This document shows, in pieces, positions 25,315-38,081 of a DNA stretch of 64,000 bases (its first letter is position 1; each line of letters begins with the position of its first letter). A program made the position numbers and the translations under genes. The DNA lies in contig CM025851.1 of the NCBI GenBank assembly GCA_003952965.2, positions 11,717,161-11,781,160 of the forward strand, written 5' to 3'. A model generated the notes under the pieces. The model was not told the origin of the DNA, ran no database searches, and saw nothing but the letters and a program-made list of their open reading frames with translations. The DNA comes from Morella rubra (Eukaryota > Streptophyta > Magnoliopsida > Fagales > Myricaceae).

Positions 25315-26172
25315 AGAATCGGCGATTCTTTTGGTTTTCGCTCTCGAGTGGACTCAGACAGTCTGACTGATAGCAGTTATAGTTGCAAAGCAACGAACGA
25401 ACCTATCGCACGTGAGTGCCCGACAGAACTTCAAAATGGACAGATTTGAGTCGCACGTGGAACGGTGGAAGTAGGTAATTCAGGTGGCTGCAAGGCGGAC
25501 GTTCCAAGATAAAAACTAAGCACGCTAATGGTAAATGCTCAAACTACGAACATTCGTGCTTGCCACCAATTACAATCAGTTTTTTTTTTTCAGTTTCTTT
25601 GATGGATTCCCATATTCTATCAATGGTAGAGAGTTAATGACGAAATATCCTCCTGCCACTCCTATACGACTAACTATAACTCTCAATTTACCAATCCGCA
25701 AGGGGGCGAGGTACGCGGAGAGATTGAACTTCTCATTATTTTTTCTTCAAAATTTCCATTTGTTCAAGAGATGTTCTTCCGAATTTGGAAGTGGGATTTG
25801 TCGTGTATTAACCCAAACTCTTTCGTGTTTCTTTTCTTTATTTTTCTTCTTTTGGGTGAATGATAGAGAAACAAAACATTTTACGGCCAGAAAACCAATC
25901 AAGCTAACCGGACGCTGAGAGAGAGAGAGAGAGAGAGAGCGAGAGATAACAGCAAAAAAAGTCAACACAAAAGGCTGTCGGCCAGCCAACAGAAAACTCG
26001 TTAACGGAAAAATCTCATCTGTACTCTAATACCTACATAGATTTTATCCGGGAAACTGATCCATCTTACTATTTGTTTCGTACTTTTTTTTCTTTTGACA
26101 TATTGATGTGACTCTGTTTGTTCAATTAATTCTAGAAGTACAATGTGCAACCCTGAATACAAAACCAGGTCC
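25315..26172. other. Intergenic DNA between the GNAT gene and the M28 3' fragment, with a GA microsatellite
   Basis: This holds the putative promoter of the minus-strand GNAT gene. It includes a GA dinucleotide run at about 25918-25942 and T-rich stretches near 25578 and 25825. No further coding sequence is visible. The low end of the M28 last exon begins at 26173. Confidence 0.5.
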
Positions 26173-26680
26173 CTAGAAATTAACAGGAAGACTAGTTAGA
26201 ACGGCCAAGGTGTGGGGAGACGTGGACTTGCCAAACAGGGAACACCAAGCAGGAAGCTTCGCGAGAACTCGCTCAGTTTTTGGTGTTAACCTGTCCACAT
26301 CGGTTCTCAGCTTCAAGAGGGGTCGCTGATCGGGGCTCTGCCCATCCGCCTTGTCAGCCGAACTTGTAGAGTTTTTTTTCCAGAAGAGAATTAGATCAAA
26401 TACTGTAGGCGTATTCTTTCCTCCAGAAAACTGAATAATGTGCCATCCATCTGAACTAGTCTTGTCACCAAGTGGAACTACGTCCTCTGAATTTACTGCA
26501 TAAGGAAAGAGAGAAACAGAGACTGGGCAGGAATGAACGAAAAAGGAAGTTGAAGAGAAATAAAGAATACACGTTGATTAAAGTTTCTTCTACCTTTGAA
26601 CTTGAAATCCTCTATTTCCTTAGTATTGATTGCAAGAGCCCAGCGTATTGAAGGATGGCGGGTACAGGGGATGGGGTGAG
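26173..26680 (-). pseudogene. M28 family metallopeptidase, last two exons (3' fragment of the split gene)
   Basis: The last exon is 26173-26495, ending in TAG. The one before it reaches its donor at 26594 and runs back to about 26680. Across the junction the frame reads DFKFK|VNSEDVVPLGDK. The C-terminus LPAWCSLFGKSTSPHTLAVLTSLPVNF is typical of plant ER metallopeptidase 1-like proteins. The penultimate exon starts abruptly: HPSIRWALAINTKEIEDF is recognisable, but the sequence before it is not, and retroelement sequence follows at once. Orientation and family match the six 5' exons at 42.3-45.0 kb, so these are the two ends of one gene. The central exons for the multi-pass membrane domain are not in between. 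Confidence 0.8.
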
Positions 26681-29230
26681 GGCTCCCTAAAGAACCAGTG
26701 GGCCTCATGCTCCACTGAATACTTCAAGGAAATCCGAAACCCACGTTCGGATCTTGAGTACCAGGATATAAGGGTAAAAATTGTAGGTTAACTCATCCTC
26801 GAATAGCTTCATTCTTCAATACCCACGTTCGCCAAACATTGCAAAAACAACATAAGAGAAAAAGGGTGAGTCCTATTGACTCAGTAAGGTGGGGGTGGGG
26901 AAAACATGATCAAACAAATACAGTGCATATAATTCACTTAAACATGGTGTGAAACTAACTTCAAGCATAATAAGTATGAACTTGGATGAATTAAAATATG
27001 CAATGCATCACACCATCATTGGTTCCTGAGGAGTTCCCGATGTCTGCTCTGTTCACCCCCAGAGTCGGTTGTGCGTCCCCTCCCCTTCTATGGGACTGTC
27101 CCGTGCGTCCAGCACTAGGACCCTTAACATTACACCTTAGCTTCATAAAGGAGCCCACCCACTCCCTGCAGTGGGGGGGTTGCACGTCTCCTAAGTGCCC
27201 GGTACCGTCACTACCATTCGGGGAACCCTCGCAGGCTAGGGGGTTCCTCACTTTCGTTTTCCCTCTTATGAATGCAATCTCATATCCAAGCATTAAAGTA
27301 CACATGTAATATTTCACCCAAACAATGCACACTAATTTGCAATGAACTTGAAAGAAGCATAACACGTTTAAAGAATAATCATTGACAATTGAAACAACCA
27401 TGATAATAACTAGTAAGATCTAAGACATTAAACCCCATTGAAGGCCTATTGGGCCTCCTTAGACCCTGCTGGGCCTATTCCCAAAGTGTTATTGGCTTGA
27501 TGCTATTTTAGGGTTATTGGGCCTAAAGTCCATTTAGGCTCCTAAACGGGCTTTGTGATTTGAGCCCTTATTTCAACTTGGTTTGAACTAAATTTGGGCT
27601 CCCCCATCAATTTTTCGTGCTCTATCCAACCATGTAATCATTTTCTCATTTTGGACCCTTTTTCCCTAACGAATTAGGCAAAATGTCGAATCTGCCCTCA
27701 GAGACCTCCAGGGGCATTTTCGACCTTTTCCTTCATCATTTTGGGCTGAAATTTTACAGGGATCCTAATATTAGACAAGGATGCTATCTGGAAAGTTTCA
27801 TGTAAAAATAAACCTGTAGCTTAGGGTCGATTTGGGCAGCACCTATGTTTGCCTAAATGCCCTAAATAGGTGTTCATGCCTTTGATTGATCTATGCTTTT
27901 CGAAACTTTAGGCTAAAAATAATTTTAATCTATCAACATAAAGGAAATCATAGAGCACATAACATGTGGATTCTTCAAGAAACTTAAAGGCAAACAAAGA
28001 TTATTTGCAATATCATCAAGGAACATGCATAATGCATCTTTTTCATGCTTTCAACTTCATAACCTCTTCCTTGAGCCCATGGCTCCTTTCTTTGGCCCCA
28101 TTTGGCCTTCTTTTGATCAGGGATACTTTAAAGCTTCTTGGCCATCATCATTCTCATTATTGCTCCACATTTCATATCACATATGCATGACATTGAATCA
28201 TAAAATCATGTAGTGCAACATGCAACACCATAAGCCATTTTTCTTGACCAACCCGTGGCCTATAAGGCTTCAAGCTTTAGGCTTATCGCCACTGCCATAA
28301 CTCATAAAGCATGTCCAGAGCTCTTTTGCAATCTTATACACATGTTATAAGAAATATTCATTAAGCCTTAACATGCAAGGTGTCTAGATTAGATTTTACT
28401 TCATGGCACCTATGAACCTTTCTTTTTGCAAAACTTTGAATCCAACATAACCCTAACATGTTCATCATTGAATCACAGCTCTATGCACACAAATATGTAT
28501 GATCAATCAACACAAGAGAACATGTTATCCATCCTCAACAAAACACAAGAACCTAAACCCTTACCTTGGTGATCTCGGGTAGCTCTTGATGCTCTCCTAT
28601 TAACACAAGATCTATTGGTTAATGACACTGAACTTGTGAGACCCCAACCTTATTTCTTTCATTTTATGACTCCTTAAGTTTGTATTGCTCTAATTATTAT
28701 TATTACTCTAATTTTGAGAGAGGCATGTATGGGGAGATTAATCTAAAGTTATGTCTAGGTGGAATTTTCCCCTAGCGTTTTTATGAGTTTTAAGCTAGGA
28801 TTTAAATGTTATATTATTTGCAATTGTTAAAGTTTGAGTAATTGAGATTAATTAGGCTAATTATTTAGGCTAATTATTTTAATTAATGGGATATGTCCCT
28901 AAGTTACAATATTTGGAAGAATTTAATTGGAAGAATTTAATTAGGGCTTTAACCTTGAAAATGTGTGAGACTTAGGGTTTAAAATGGGATGGCATGATTT
29001 GGGAATTTATATGGTAGCTGGAAATAAAAGGTAGAAAAAAAAAAAAGAAAGAAAAGTGAAAAAAGGGGGAAAATCACGTGTAGAAGGGGAAGAAAAGGGT
29101 GGGGGGCAGCCTTGTCTTTTCCCCCCAAAGCCAACACGCCTAACACCCCTTTCCCCCCCTCTCTTGCCGCATTTTTCACTTCCCCTTGCCCTAAAAAACC
29201 GCACATCTCACTTGCCTAAGACACCCAACC

Positions 29231-29290
29231 AGAAGAAGAAGAAGAAGAAGAAGAAGAAGAAGAAGAAGGAAGAGAAAGAAGAAGAAGAAA
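29231..29290 (+). repeat. GAA trinucleotide microsatellite in element D
   Basis: About twelve AGA/GAA units (29231-29268) followed by imperfect GAA-rich sequence. The related element C has a similar purine-rich stretch at the matching place, so it is part of the LTR family, not an independent expansion. Confidence 0.8.
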
Positions 29291-31162
29291 AGAGGAGAAA
29301 CGTAAAGGTAAAATCCGGCCCTATCTGCTGGCCGAAAATCACTACCCCATCTCTCCCATTTTCTCCTTGTTTTCTTTAATGGTTGGTTGTGGTTTTGTTG
29401 GTAGTTGTCTAGGTTGTTTTCTCCTTGTGTTCTTGGGTGTTTAGTGTAGATCTTGCTAGTATTTAAGGGTAGTATAGATCTTACATGAAAACATGGGGGA
29501 ATATGGCCAGATCTGGAAATCATACTCAAGAGAAACCATTTATGAACCCTAAGTGTTTGATAAAAAGCTTAAAAGAGGGCTGAAATCGGTTGGTGTGTGT
29601 ATGGCCGAATTTATTGGCTTGATGTGTTAGATTTATGCATGTTAGTCTTGTTGAGAACCACCAAGCCCTAAGTGTTAGATATATGGTCAGATCTGAAAAT
29701 ATGCAAGAGGACCAATAATGCACCTTAGGTGTTTGATAAAAAGTCCAAGAAATGGGTAAATGCAATAGTTTAGCTTGATGAAGATGGAATCTGGTTTTGT
29801 TGTAAACTTTGAATCGGAGTTGTATAAGAGGGAAGAATGTGAGGGAATGGTTGCTGTTATGGGATGTTAAATTAGCCTTGGATGATTGGTGGTGACATGA
29901 AGAGATTAGGGTTTTGGTTGTTGGAGGTTTGGAAGGTTGAGAAGATCATTGTTGTTGCTGGAATTTAACCTCTGCAGATTTCAAGACTCGAATTTGGAGT
30001 GTGTTCTGATGCACTTGTGCTTATCCCTTGATCTTAAGAGGATCCTAGATCGTAGGCCTAGGAAATAGGAAGATTTTAAGCCATACCTTGGATGATTCCG
30101 ATAACTATCGAGTGAGATATGCGTTGTTTAAGGCCCGGACGTCAAGCTGCCAGCAGCCTTGCACGTCCGGAATGTCAGCCCATTTCGGATGCCTTTTGAA
30201 GGATCATGTTAAGTCCAAATTTTATGAGGTTGGTTTTGAATTTTAAGTTTAAGGAAGAGGAACATTTTAAGATAAATTTCGTGTGATTTAGAGGTAAAAT
30301 GAATGAGTTGTAGTATTTTGAAAATGGAGGGCCGAGCTGGAATCAGCGACAGCGTTGTTGTAGGATTTTCGCCTAATAAGAAGTGTTTGTGAAAATGTAT
30401 AGTAAAACCTGCTGTTGTGAATTTTACCCCCAATCTTGACCTATGAGAGCTGAATCTTTCAGAATAAATTTCATGTAAATTGGAGCCATGATTTTGAAGT
30501 TATGAATTTTTAAGTTGGAGACGTCGGGGCTGCCCGCTTGGACGTCCTCAGCAGCTTGTATTTTCGGGTGAAGGTTTTGAGTAGCAAATGAGCTTCAAAT
30601 TTCTTAAAATTTTGTTATAATATGAAAATTTATGTAAGGATCAGTTTAAAATCCAATTCTTATGGCTTCGGCATCCTTAGAAGAACATTTTATTATAGGG
30701 TCACCATTGATAAGTCAAACAATATGGGTGGTGATTTTGTATGATGAGTTGTGAATATTGAGCGACTACTCTATACATTTAGTAAGCCTATGAATAACTT
30801 TAGTATGAATCAATTGTAGGCAAGGTGCTGCCATTCGCTCAAGTGGACGGAGGTAAGTGGAATTTGTAAGTAGAAACTTACGTTTTTCCGAAAACTGGAA
30901 TGATACACAGCATGAAAAGTATTTATGAATAAGCATATCAAGCATGGCATGACACGAGCATTTGCATGATTTTCTTGAATGAAAAAGAAAGTTTTGTGCA
31001 AATGAAAGCATGAGGAGTATTATGATTTCTCATTATCAAGCATGACATGACATGAGCATTTGCATAAGTTTCTTTGTGCAAATGAAAAATGATAAGTATG
31101 TTATCACAAGTCAAGTTAAAGGACTAAATAAGACGGTCGGTACCGTACCAATAAGATAGGAC

Positions 31163-31254
31163 ATCCACTCCGAAGGACGAATGCGAGAAGGATGGATGAT
31201 TCCTAAGGGGCACCCACTCCGAAGGACGAATGAGAGAAGGATGGGTAGGTCCCG
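31163..31254 (+). repeat. 46-bp tandem repeat in element D
   Basis: The unit containing CCACTCCGAAGGACGAATG and GAGAAGGATGG occurs twice, about 46 bp apart, and a third diverged version (ACACCGAAGGATGCTTGCAAG) follows near 31269. Similar tandem structure is common in long gypsy LTRs. Confidence 0.65.
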
Positions 31255-33387
31255 AGGTATGTGCAATCACACCGAAGGATGCTTGCAAGAAGGTGTGAAC
31301 CTCCAAGGGTTGAGTCTAGCCATCAGGCCTGGGGCCACAACAAGGGTTAGCTCAACCAAATGATGTGTTCCCAAGGGAAAAAGGGAATAGTTCCGAAAGG
31401 AATGCACAACCCTGACTTCAGGGGTAAATGGAGCGTGATAAGTAGCCAAATTAAGAAAGAAAGGTTTTCAAGAAAGAAATATTTTCAAGCAAGAAATGTT
31501 TTTTTTTAAGATCAAATACGTTGTCTCATGCATATGCAAGCATCAATGTGCATCCATGATTTATGCAAGACATGCATTATTTATTGCATATAAACCCTTA
31601 CTGAGTCTTTCGACTCACAGTTTTAAATTGTACCATTCCAGACAACATTTTAGGCGGAGACATCTAGAAGAGGGACCGACGAGAATGCCCTCTTCCCTTT
31701 TGTTGTTTCATTAAAGGACTAGATATAATTTTTGGAAAAGCCGACATGAGCCTCCGTGGTGTGGTGGTCATGGTTATTCGGCCTAGTAAAGTTTAAGATT
31801 TTTAACCGATTGGTATTTTGAGACTGTTTTGTAATTAATTACTTCAAGTCATTGATCAAGATGCAAGTATTAGAAATAGGATCCCAAGTTCCGTATGCGC
31901 GTTAATTGCTAGCTATATATATATAAAAAAAAAAAAATCCGCTGCAAGAATTTAGTACGTTCGCTGGAGTGTTCCTTGTTGGGAATGCTCGCGGCTGTCA
32001 TTAGCCTCGATGAGCTAGGGTTCGGGGCGTGACAGAACTAGGGGCTAAGAAGAAGTGGAAATGATGATGAGGAAGTAGGAAAGAGGTGGTGCAAGGGGGT
32101 GTTCAAGGCCTTGGCCGAAACCCCTTTGCCAACTTACCTTGGCATGGAAGTTTTTCCACCTTCCTTCTCTTCTTCTTCTCTTCTTTCTCTCCTTCCTCTC
32201 CCTCTTGGCCAAATGCTCTCAGCACTCACTCCTCTCTCTTAAACTCAAGTGGCCGGCTGTTGGTGTGAGAAATGCATGGCAAGGGTTGGCTTTTATAGCC
32301 AACCTTACCATCATTTGGTCAAGGGGTGGCTGCCACAAGCAAGCCCCTTGATTGGGTGGCTTGGGCGGCACAAGGGCTGGAGGAGCCAAATGGCACACTC
32401 CTCTTCCCTAGGTGATGATTAAGGATACTTACACAAGCTAAAATCACTTCAAAATCAAATCAAATGTGATTGCAAGCAAGCATGGCCGGTTGGTCCATTT
32501 TTGAATCTTACTATTCATGCATTAAGGCCAAGAACATGGGACAAGGGAAGAGGACAAAGAAAACAAGACAAAACAAGGATTTCCTTGTGTGTGCCGTGTG
32601 ACCTAGGGAGGAGAGAGAGAGTGGGACCCACATGACATCAAAGTAGACTTAGGTTAGCAAAATGATTAGCTAAGTTGTAAAGTTAATCAATGCATATGTT
32701 AGAGAAAATAAATAGGTAATTAGTCAAGTAATTAACTAGATTAGTGATAGAATAATCAAGATTGACACTAGGTAAAAATTTAGATGTAAACAAGAGAATG
32801 AAAAGGGAAAGAGATTAAGCATATCGAAATCCATTAGGGCAATTAGAACCGAAATAAATCATGTGTCAAGAAATCAAATCTAATACTTAGAAAATATTAA
32901 ATATGAGCTAATGAAGTATACTTAGGAAAAATATCACGTGTTTAAATCAAGCAATAGGAATACTAAGATATTAACAAGAGAATGGAAGAATTTTGTTAAA
33001 CGCATAGAAACTAATAAAATAGAGAACAAAATTATTCAAATAAATCTAAAAATTATAGAGAACAAAACTCAAGTCAAATAAGAAATTTAAGCACATGAAA
33101 GTAAATCAAATAATGCAGGGAGTTAAGAATTAAAGAAAAAAGCACATATGCAATTTAAATTAAAAAGGTTAAATTAAAATACTAAAGTCACGAATTTGGA
33201 AACCAAAGAAATTAAATAGAGGAAAGAAATCCTATAAGCAATTAATCGAATGATAAATATTAAACAATGAACAAATTAAGAAAATAAAGTAAATACTAAG
33301 GAAAAGAACACAATTACTAAGGATATTGAAAGAAAAAATCTTACCACAAGAGTCATAAAAGGAGCTTAAAAGATTAGGGGTATCACA

Positions 33388-35344
33388 GTAGGGATCCTCC
33401 TTGTAAAGCTCTTTCACCACTTCAAAGCCCAAGACATTAACTTGCATAGTAGAAATCAAGGAATGTCGACGACTCAAAGCATCAGCCACTTGATTTTGAA
33501 CACCTGCCTTATGCTTGAGAACAAAGGAAAATGATTGTAAAAACTCACTCCATTTGGCATGTCGGGAATTGAGTTTTTGTTGGCTATTCAAATACTTCAA
33601 GGCCTCGTGATCCGAGAACAAGATGAACTCCTTAGGAAGGAGATAATGACTCCAATGATGCAAGGCTCGAACAATAGCATAAAATTCTTTGTCATAAGTT
33701 GAGTATTTCTTGCAAGACTCACTAACTTTTCACTAAAGAAGGCAATAGGCTTTCCTTCTTGACTGAGTACTGCACCAATGCAAACATTAGAAGCGTCACA
33801 ATCAACTTTGAACAAAATGTCAAAATTTGGCAAGGAAAGGATTGGAGCTTCCATCATCTTTCTCTTGATAATTTCAAAACTCTTCTCGGCTTCACTAGTC
33901 CACTTGAAAATACCTCCCTTCAAGCACTCGGTGATGGGTGCAATGATAGAGCTGAATCCTTTGATGAATCTTCGATAAAATGATGCAAGACCATGAAAGC
34001 TTTCGAATATCATGAATCGACCTTGGTATAGGCCAAGTCTTGATTGCTTCAATCTTGCTAGGATCCACTTTTATCCCTTCACTAGACACCACATAGCCTA
34101 AAAAGATAAGGCTCTCAGTAAAGAAATGACATTTCTTCAAATTTGGCAAACAACTTTTGCTTCCCGTAGAGTTGTGAACACTTGCCGAAGATGTTCCAAG
34201 TGTTGCTCCTTATGCTTGCTGTACACCAAGATATCATCAAAGTAGACAACAATAAAATGCCCAATAAAAGATTTAAAGACATGATTCATAAGGCGCATGA
34301 AGGTGCTAGGAGCATTAGAAAGCCCAAAAGGCATAACCATCCACTCATAAAGACCATCTCGAGTTTTGAAAGCAGTCTTCCATCCCCTAGCCTCATTCGA
34401 ATTTGATGATAACCACTTCGAAGATCTATCTTCGAAAAGATAGAAGCACCGTGAAGTTGGTCAAGAAGATCATCAAGGCGATGAATAGGAAAACGATATT
34501 TGATGGTAATCTTGTTCACCGCTCTACTATCAACACACATCGGCCATGTTCCATCCTTCTTTGGTACAAGAAGTGCGGGGATAGCACAAGGACTCATGCT
34601 TTCTTTCACCAAACCTTTAGCCAAAAGCTCCCCAACTTGCCTTTGCAATTCTTCATTCTCCTTAGGACTCATCCTTTAGGCTGCTTTGTTTGGAATGATG
34701 GAACCCGGTACAAGATCAATGCAATGTTGAATGTCTCTCATAGGAGAGAGACCATATAAAATTTCTTCGGGAATGATATCAAGGAATTCTTCAAGAAGAG
34801 ATTGTATAATAAGAGGTGGTTCATTCACTTCTTCATTTTCTTCCATCACCACAAGAGTACAAACTTCGTTAGAACACACCAATTCCTTTTCAACATCACA
34901 TATAGAGAGTAAATTATTTCCCTCTCCTTTATAAGGTTTGGAGATCTCTCCAAACGCAAAGGACCCAAAATGATCCTTACTCCATCTTTGACAAACTCAT
35001 AAGTATTCTTCAAACAATCATGAATAGATTTCCTATCATATTGCCATGGTCTACCGAGAAGTAAATGGCAAGCATCCATAGGCACAACATCACATTATAC
35101 TTCATCTTTGTAATTCTTGCCAATAGAAAATTCAACAAGAGTGCGTTGGTTTACCTTCACCTCATTTCCTTTTCGAAACCACGTAAGCTTGTAAGGTTGA
35201 GGATGAGGTCGTGTCTTAAGTTTCAGCTTTTTCACCATGTCTTCAGCCACCGCGTTCTCACAACTTCCACCATCAATGATAATATCACAAACTTTGCCAT
35301 GGGAAGTGCATCTTGTTTGAAAGATGTTTGTCCGCAGCCATTCA
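33388..35344 (-). pseudogene. Gypsy pol remnant (protease, reverse transcriptase, RNase H) of element A
   Basis: Read from high to low coordinates. The protease has the active-site region DIIIDGGSCENAV (Asp then Gly, where an active copy usually has DSG). The linker [17 protein letters not shown] follows, then RT with [39 protein letters not shown] and the catalytic [12 protein letters not shown]. RNase H ([28 protein letters not shown]) ends in VADALSRR. Frameshifts and stops occur near 35095, 34370, 34140 and 33660, so no full polyprotein can be made. The frame ends in ELYKEDPY at the border of element C. Confidence 0.8.
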
Positions 35345-36004
35345 TGATGCAGCAGCATCCCTTGCACCTTGGCATACAACACTTGCATCTCGGGCCAAGG
35401 TAACAAAGCATCTCTTGTATCCCGGGCCGAGGTATCAAAGCATCACTTGCATCTCGGGCAGATCTGCACCTTGGCTGGAACGATTCACCTCGCTGGAACG
35501 ATTTACGAAGAGTTAGTAAGCGTGCGATATATCGTTGGAAAGCTCTACGTCTCTAGTTTCAAACGCACTTAACCTCATAGCATTTACAGATTCCTAGAGA
35601 ACGTTATGACGTTTTTACTACAGGACGTCGGGAATGGCAACGGTCAGCGAATTTCAAAGTGCATTTAATTTCTTTTGTGTTGGAATTGTCTAGACTTTAT
35701 TATTCCATTTTTTCTAGCTTGACCATGATGTAATGAACTCTATATATTTGTGATTATTCATAATAATGAAAAATAACTTTTGATTCAAAGATATATTTCT
35801 TGCAAGTGTATCTCTTGCTTTGGAGTTGAGTGACATCCTCCTACCAATCAAGCGAGTGGCTTGGTCGCGTCGAGTGGCATCCACGATTAGTAGCGTCGAG
35901 TGGCTTCTGCTACCCCTGGTCGAGTGGCATCCCAAGGACTATCCCCTTCCCTTGGCTCAATCCTTTTCGATTTTGCCAAGCCTTGCAGATCCCGGTCTGC
36001 ATCA
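35345..36004 (+). repeat. 5' LTR of element B
   Basis: The 660-bp LTR starts TGATGCAG and ends CTGCATCA, an inverted terminal pair. The same sequence recurs at 36803-37439 and 39925-40538. A TATA-like CTCTATATATTTG lies near 35740. The copies differ by small indels and substitutions, so the insertions are not very recent. Confidence 0.88.
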
Positions 36005-36007
36005 AAT

Positions 36008-36019
36008 TGGTATCAAAGC
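36008..36019 (+). other. Primer-binding site of element B (initiator tRNA-Met type)
   Basis: TGGTATCAAAGC starts four bases after the 5' LTR end. It matches the usual plant primer-binding site for the 3' end of initiator methionine tRNA (TGGTATCAGAGC) with one mismatch. Confidence 0.85.
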
Positions 36020-36107
36020 AAGTTTTCCTGCTGTGGTGATTGGGTTTCTTTTCTGTTCTTCATAATTTCGATATTTCTATCTTCTTCGTATCTTTTGGCC
36101 TTTCACA

Positions 36108-38081
36108 ATGCCTCCACGACATCAAAGAAATACAGAGCGTGATGATGTACAAGCTGAACTTGCGGCATTAAAAATCAAACACTTACAAACATGGTGAATG
36201 AACTTTTTCAGCGTCTTCCAACTTCACCAACTCGAAGCCATAGGAGTCGGGAAAGTGCACGCAATGTCTTCTTCAAAGATGACAATAGCTGAGATGACCA
36301 TTCATCTTCTTCTAGTTCTTTCATTGAACCAAGAGTTGCTGCTCAATGGTCCATGGAACGTTTGGCTCGTGCTTTAGAAAACAATGATCGAAGCATCCAA
36401 AGTTCATGTGCAAGACTTTGATGGAAGCTTGATGCAGATGAGTACTGTGATTGGATGGCATCTTTAGAAGCTTTCTTGAATGGAAAGATCTCTCAGATGA
36501 AAGAAAGGTGCAGTTCGTTGCTACAAAGTTGAAGGGTCATGCTCTAATATGGTGGCAGCAATATCAACGAAGTAGAGATCGCAGAGGAATTCCAAAAATC
36601 AATATTGGGCTGAGATGAAGGTGAAGCTTGATGAGAAGTTTCTGCCTTTAGACTACTCTCAAACTCTCTACCAAAAGTTCCATCAATTACATCAATGAAT
36701 GGAGCAATCTGTTGGTGATTATACAGAGCAATTTTACAAGCTTATGAGCCGTGTGAATTTGCAAGAATCCGATGATCAATTGGTGGCAAGATACGTCAGT
36801 GGTGATGCAGGAGCATCCCTTGCACCTCGGCATTCAACAGTTGTATCTCGGGCCGAGGTGGTAACAAAGCATCTCTTGTATCTCGGGCCAAGGTATCAAA
36901 GCATCATTTGCATCTCGGGCACATCTGCACCTCTGCTGGAATGATTTACGAAGATTTAGTAAGCATGTGATATATCGTTGGAAATTCTACGTCTCTAGTT
37001 TCCAACGCACTTGACCTCATATCATTTGAAGATTCCTAGAGAAAGTTATGACGTTTTTACTACTGGATGTCGGGAATGGCAACAGTCAGCGAATTTCAAA
37101 GTGCATTTAATTTCTTTTGTGTTGGAATTGTCTAGACTTTATTATTCCTTTTTTTCTAGCTTGAACTTGATGTAATGAACTCTATATATGAATGATTATC
37201 CAAAATAATAAGAACTTTTGATTCAAAAATATAATTCTTGCAAGTTTATCTCTTGCTTTGGAGTTGAGTGACATCCTCCTACCAATCAAGCGAGTGGCTT
37301 GGTCGCGTCGAGTGGCATTTGTGATTAGTAGCTCGAGTGGCTTCTACTACCCCTAGTCGAGTGGCATCCCAGACTATCCTCTTCCCTTGGTCAATCCTTT
37401 TTGGATTTTGCCAAGCCTTGCAGATCCCAGTCTCCATCAAGTGGGCCGAAATATAATCTCAAGGGCGAGCTTATGATGCATTCATTTCGTCCTCTAGAGG
37501 AAGCATACCAGAAGGCATTAAAGGTGGAGGAGAAAATGAAATGGAGTTCATACCGAAAAGGTGAAAGTTTGAAAGTGGTGAAGGAGAAAGAAAGAAAGTT
37601 GGCTCCTATACCTCAAAAGCCAGCTCAACAACATAGTAGAGTGAGTAAGGAGCACGGAAAATCAGATTCATTTTCCAATAGATGTTTCAGATGTAATGAA
37701 ATTGGGCATAGATCCTATGAATGTCCAAAGAAGAAAGCTGAATTGCATTTGTTGGAAGAAGAAGGAGATGTGGATCAAGAGCCAATCTATGATGAAGAAG
37801 CTGAGGATGAGGATGTAGAATATTGTGAAGGTGATTGTGATGCAGAAAGCCTTGTAATCCATCGAGTCATGACTGTTCAAGAAGATGATAGATGGTTGAG
37901 GCATAATATTTTCAGAACCTATTGTCTTTCCCATGGAAAGAAGTGCATCTTGATGATTGACTCGGGAAGTTGTGAAAATATGGTGTCAAAGGTGATGGTA
38001 GAAAAGCTAAACTTTCTTGTGAGTGTCATCCAAAGCCTTACAAAGTTTCTTGGTTCAAAAAGGGTGGAGAAATCATGGTGA
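36108..38081 (+). pseudogene. Element B gag and protease start, broken and interrupted by a solo LTR
   Basis: Gag starts at ATG 36108 (MPPRHQRNTERDD) and hits a frameshift within about 25 codons. Further stops follow, yet DADEYCDWMASLEAFLEWKDLSDERK and KGHALIWWQQY identify the gag domain. The frame is cut by a solo LTR at 36803-37439 and resumes with KYNLKGELMMHSF. The CCHC knuckle is intact (CFRCNEIGHRSYEC), and the protease site reads [14 protein letters not shown] one-base shift near 38010 moves the frame into the next segment. Confidence 0.8.
36803..37439 (+). mobile_element. Solo LTR of the element B family inserted in element B gag
   Basis: The 637-bp copy of the B LTR begins TGATGCAGGAGC and ends CTCCATCA. 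It is flanked by AGTGG at 36798-36802 and 37440-37444, a perfect 5-bp target duplication. No internal region is present, so this is a separate insertion of a sister element later reduced to one LTR by recombination. Confidence 0.88.

Larger units (their letters stand above)
28635..32034 (+). mobile_element. Element D: 3.4-kb non-coding LTR element with 5-bp target duplication
   Basis: The element begins TGTGAGACCCC and ends GGGGCGTGACA, so it has TG..CA ends in near-inverted form. It is flanked by GAACT at 28630-28634 and again at 32035-32039, a perfect 5-bp target-site duplication. It has no coding frame of note and no visible internal PBS/PPT pair, so a solo LTR of a large-LTR gypsy family is the best reading; a LARD is the alternative. 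It contains a GAA microsatellite and a 46-bp tandem repeat (listed separately). It sits inside element C in the opposite orientation. Confidence 0.8.
26690..33387 (-). mobile_element. Element C: long non-coding LTR (solo LTR or LARD), minus orientation, interrupted by element D
   Basis: Read on the minus strand, the element begins at 33387 with TGTGATACCCCTAATC, directly after CCTAC in the pol frame of element A. Its opening resembles that of element D (TGTGAGACCCCAACC, then TTTTATGACTC). It has a TATA-like GGCTATAAAAGCC at about 32290-32302 and GAA-rich leader sequence at 32160-32215. A palindromic CTTACTGAGT...GACTCAC stretch lies at 26868-26892, as in the 3' part of D. No protein is encoded. 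Excluding D, about 3.3 kb remains. Its 3' end is missing: no terminal TG..CA and no second CCTAC duplication were found, and M28 exon sequence starts near 26680. Confidence 0.65.

Noticed and set aside
26998-27309. Open frames in both strands near 27 kb
   Set aside because: They lie inside LTR element C, have no protein similarity, and follow tandem-repeat-like LTR sequence.
29056-29379. Lys/Glu-rich open frame in element D
   Set aside because: Created by the GAA microsatellite inside a non-coding LTR.
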